Assembly (NCBI GenBank): GCA_025350885.1
Contig: JANXXA010000514.1
Location: 1-6,872, forward strand
DNA from: Phenylobacterium sp.
GTDB lineage: Bacteria > Pseudomonadota > Alphaproteobacteria > Caulobacterales > Caulobacteraceae
Direction of reading: 5' to 3'
Length of the DNA: 6,872 nucleotides
Both the position numbers and the translations under genes were made by a program. The notes beneath the pieces were generated by a model. The model saw only the letters and a list, made by a program, of their open reading frames with translations. It had not been told where the DNA came from and ran no database searches. Below, one piece after another: positions 6,601-6,872 of this stretch. The first letter of the stretch is position 1; each line of letters starts with the position of its first letter.

Positions 6601-6872
6601 AAACCGGGCATAGGCTTCGGAGACCCCACCCGTTCCGGCCAGCGCATGGCGGGCCACCCCGTCGCGGGCCGCCTTGGCGACCGCCGCCGCCGCCGGATCA
6701 TCCATCACCTGGAAACCAGGCGAGATCCCGGCCTCGAGCGGGAAGCGGCGCAGGACCTTCTCGCAGAAGGCATGGATGGTCTGGATCTTCAGGCCCCCCG
6801 GGGTCTCCAGGGCGCGGGCAAAGAGGGTGCGCGCCTGGGACAGCTCAGCCGGATCGAGGGTCCTGTCCTCCA
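3655..6872 (-). CDS. addA: Double-strand break repair helicase-nuclease AddA (N-terminus beyond the window)
   Basis: AddA is the SF1 helicase and nuclease subunit of AddAB, which resects double-strand DNA ends to load RecA. The visible 1071 residues stay open to the right edge, so the GTG at 6708 is internal. The Walker A motif is off-window. Visible in order are TIHAFC (motif Ia region, 6763-6780), Walker B DEAQD (5932-5946), motif III GDEKQS (5809-5826) continuing IYSFLGA, motif IV SFRST (5683-5697), motif V TAHGAKGLE (4714-4740) and motif VI within LLYVSLTRARD (4507-4539). An Ala/Pro-rich linker leads to the C-terminal PD-(D/E)XK RecB-type nuclease. Its key residues are His (4147-4149), Asp in GRIDRL (3904-3906), Asp and Lys in ADFKTN (3865-3867 and 3859-3861), and Gln and Tyr in QMAIY (3802-3804 and 3790-3792). 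Both activities therefore look intact. By family habit addB should lie just upstream, beyond the right edge; trxA follows 86 bases downstream. Confidence 0.97.
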   Translation of the reverse strand, partial: EDRTLDPAELSQARTLFARALETPGGLKIQTIHAFCEKVLRRFPLEAGISPGFQVMDDPAAAAVAKAARDGVARHALAGTGGVSEAYARFSVSLDFQSFEAMFTDFEARRGRLVDFLRRTGGFEGARAWIWRTCGFNGPIDADEIAGEAMDQLDRAIWRLAAETLAEGSASDKANAVRMAAVAAEPAGAFVRALNVLFTAGGEGGAAKWVEKSAVLKTRPELREALLAEQARLEVVRGRVRSAAVAWDTVYALTLADAYLAAYRVEKGFAGALDFADLIDKTRLLLSSRPAAAWVLYKLDGGIDHILVDEAQDTAPDQWEIVRALTGEFFSGEGVRGAAASRRQMFVVGDEKQSIYSFLGAQPEQLIDEFAYHHGRARGAGARFERVDLVTSFRSTPQVLSFVDAVFAPPRLAQAIQPRIEPEPVIHIAERKGDSGCVDLWEPEVEEKGDDRRAWDAPVDAEGDKSANRRLARKIAGEIQALIDRGDAVFDKDLEVDGRRGVWRAAGPGDVLILVRRRGALFEDILRALKQAGIPVAGADRLALSEHIVFDDLLALARFALFPDDDLTLAALLKSPLCGLDDDDLYELGHTRGADSLWRRLRTRGAEQADWAAALAVLDAARATAFTVRPFEFYVGLLGRSDAQGRSLRHRILQRLGAEAQEALDEFLAQVLAAERRGLNDLESLADGLARLDITVKREMEAAAGQVRVMTAHGAKGLEAPIVFLPETTLTRTARGSPLMETDDGGFLWCSSKERDCAPSTAARERRVVREDAEAFRLLYVSLTRARDRLVLCGRVGAAVKVADLKGWWGALTEAFASPGIAPQVRTLEQGALRFQRFGPDPQTRPGGVQAVAAPVAAPAWARSPAPVEAFARYAAPSDLSEGARVAAPSPLASAGGLGRFRRGDLIHRLLQILPDLAPATWARSAGAVLDRERDLTDAQRAEMAEAALAVLIDHRFAEVFGPGSRAEVAIVGSAGALPPGLKISGRIDRLVVLPTRVLVADFKTNRPSPARIEDCDPAYLRQMAIYVAVFAEIFPGHAIEAALVWTDGPKLMPIPENLLAQSLAELARGG

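Overview
The window is high-GC, densely coded DNA that reads as an alphaproteobacterial chromosome. The best support is the addA-trxA pair: AddA here is the alphaproteobacterial long form with a C-terminal nuclease domain, and trxA lies directly downstream of it. A candidate trxA promoter also resembles the Caulobacter housekeeping consensus, so Caulobacterales is my best guess, from sequence style only. No rRNA, tRNA, CRISPR array, insertion sequence or phage gene was seen. No gap between genes exceeds about 110 bases.

Left part (1-1441, + strand): the window opens inside a class A penicillin-binding protein of the PBP1a family. Its transpeptidase domain is complete and its glycosyltransferase end lies off the left edge. 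One base after its stop, a GTG-started YycE-like VOC-fold protein begins, so the two probably share an mRNA.

Middle part (1464-3197): an XRE-type regulator with an MmyB-like ligand-binding domain is on the - strand. It diverges from a + strand two-gene unit: an unrecognised four-helix membrane protein, then a limonene-1,2-epoxide hydrolase-like enzyme with all its catalytic residues. A perfect 7-bp inverted repeat with an 8-bp spacer lies in the divergent intergenic region just before the membrane gene and touches its ribosome binding site. It is the natural candidate operator. I infer a small self-contained unit in which the regulator senses a hydrophobic ligand and controls the membrane protein and the epoxide hydrolase.

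Right part (3239-6872, - strand): addA, the helicase-nuclease subunit of the AddAB double-strand-break repair enzyme, enters from the right edge with its N-terminus missing. trxA (thioredoxin 1) follows it. A 37-nt near-perfect inverted repeat overlaps the addA stop codon and the putative trxA promoter. trxA converges on the epoxide hydrolase gene with only 41 bases between their stops.

The core functions (cell-wall synthesis, recombination, redox) are conventional. The accessory interest is the regulator-membrane protein-epoxide hydrolase unit and the two inverted repeats.
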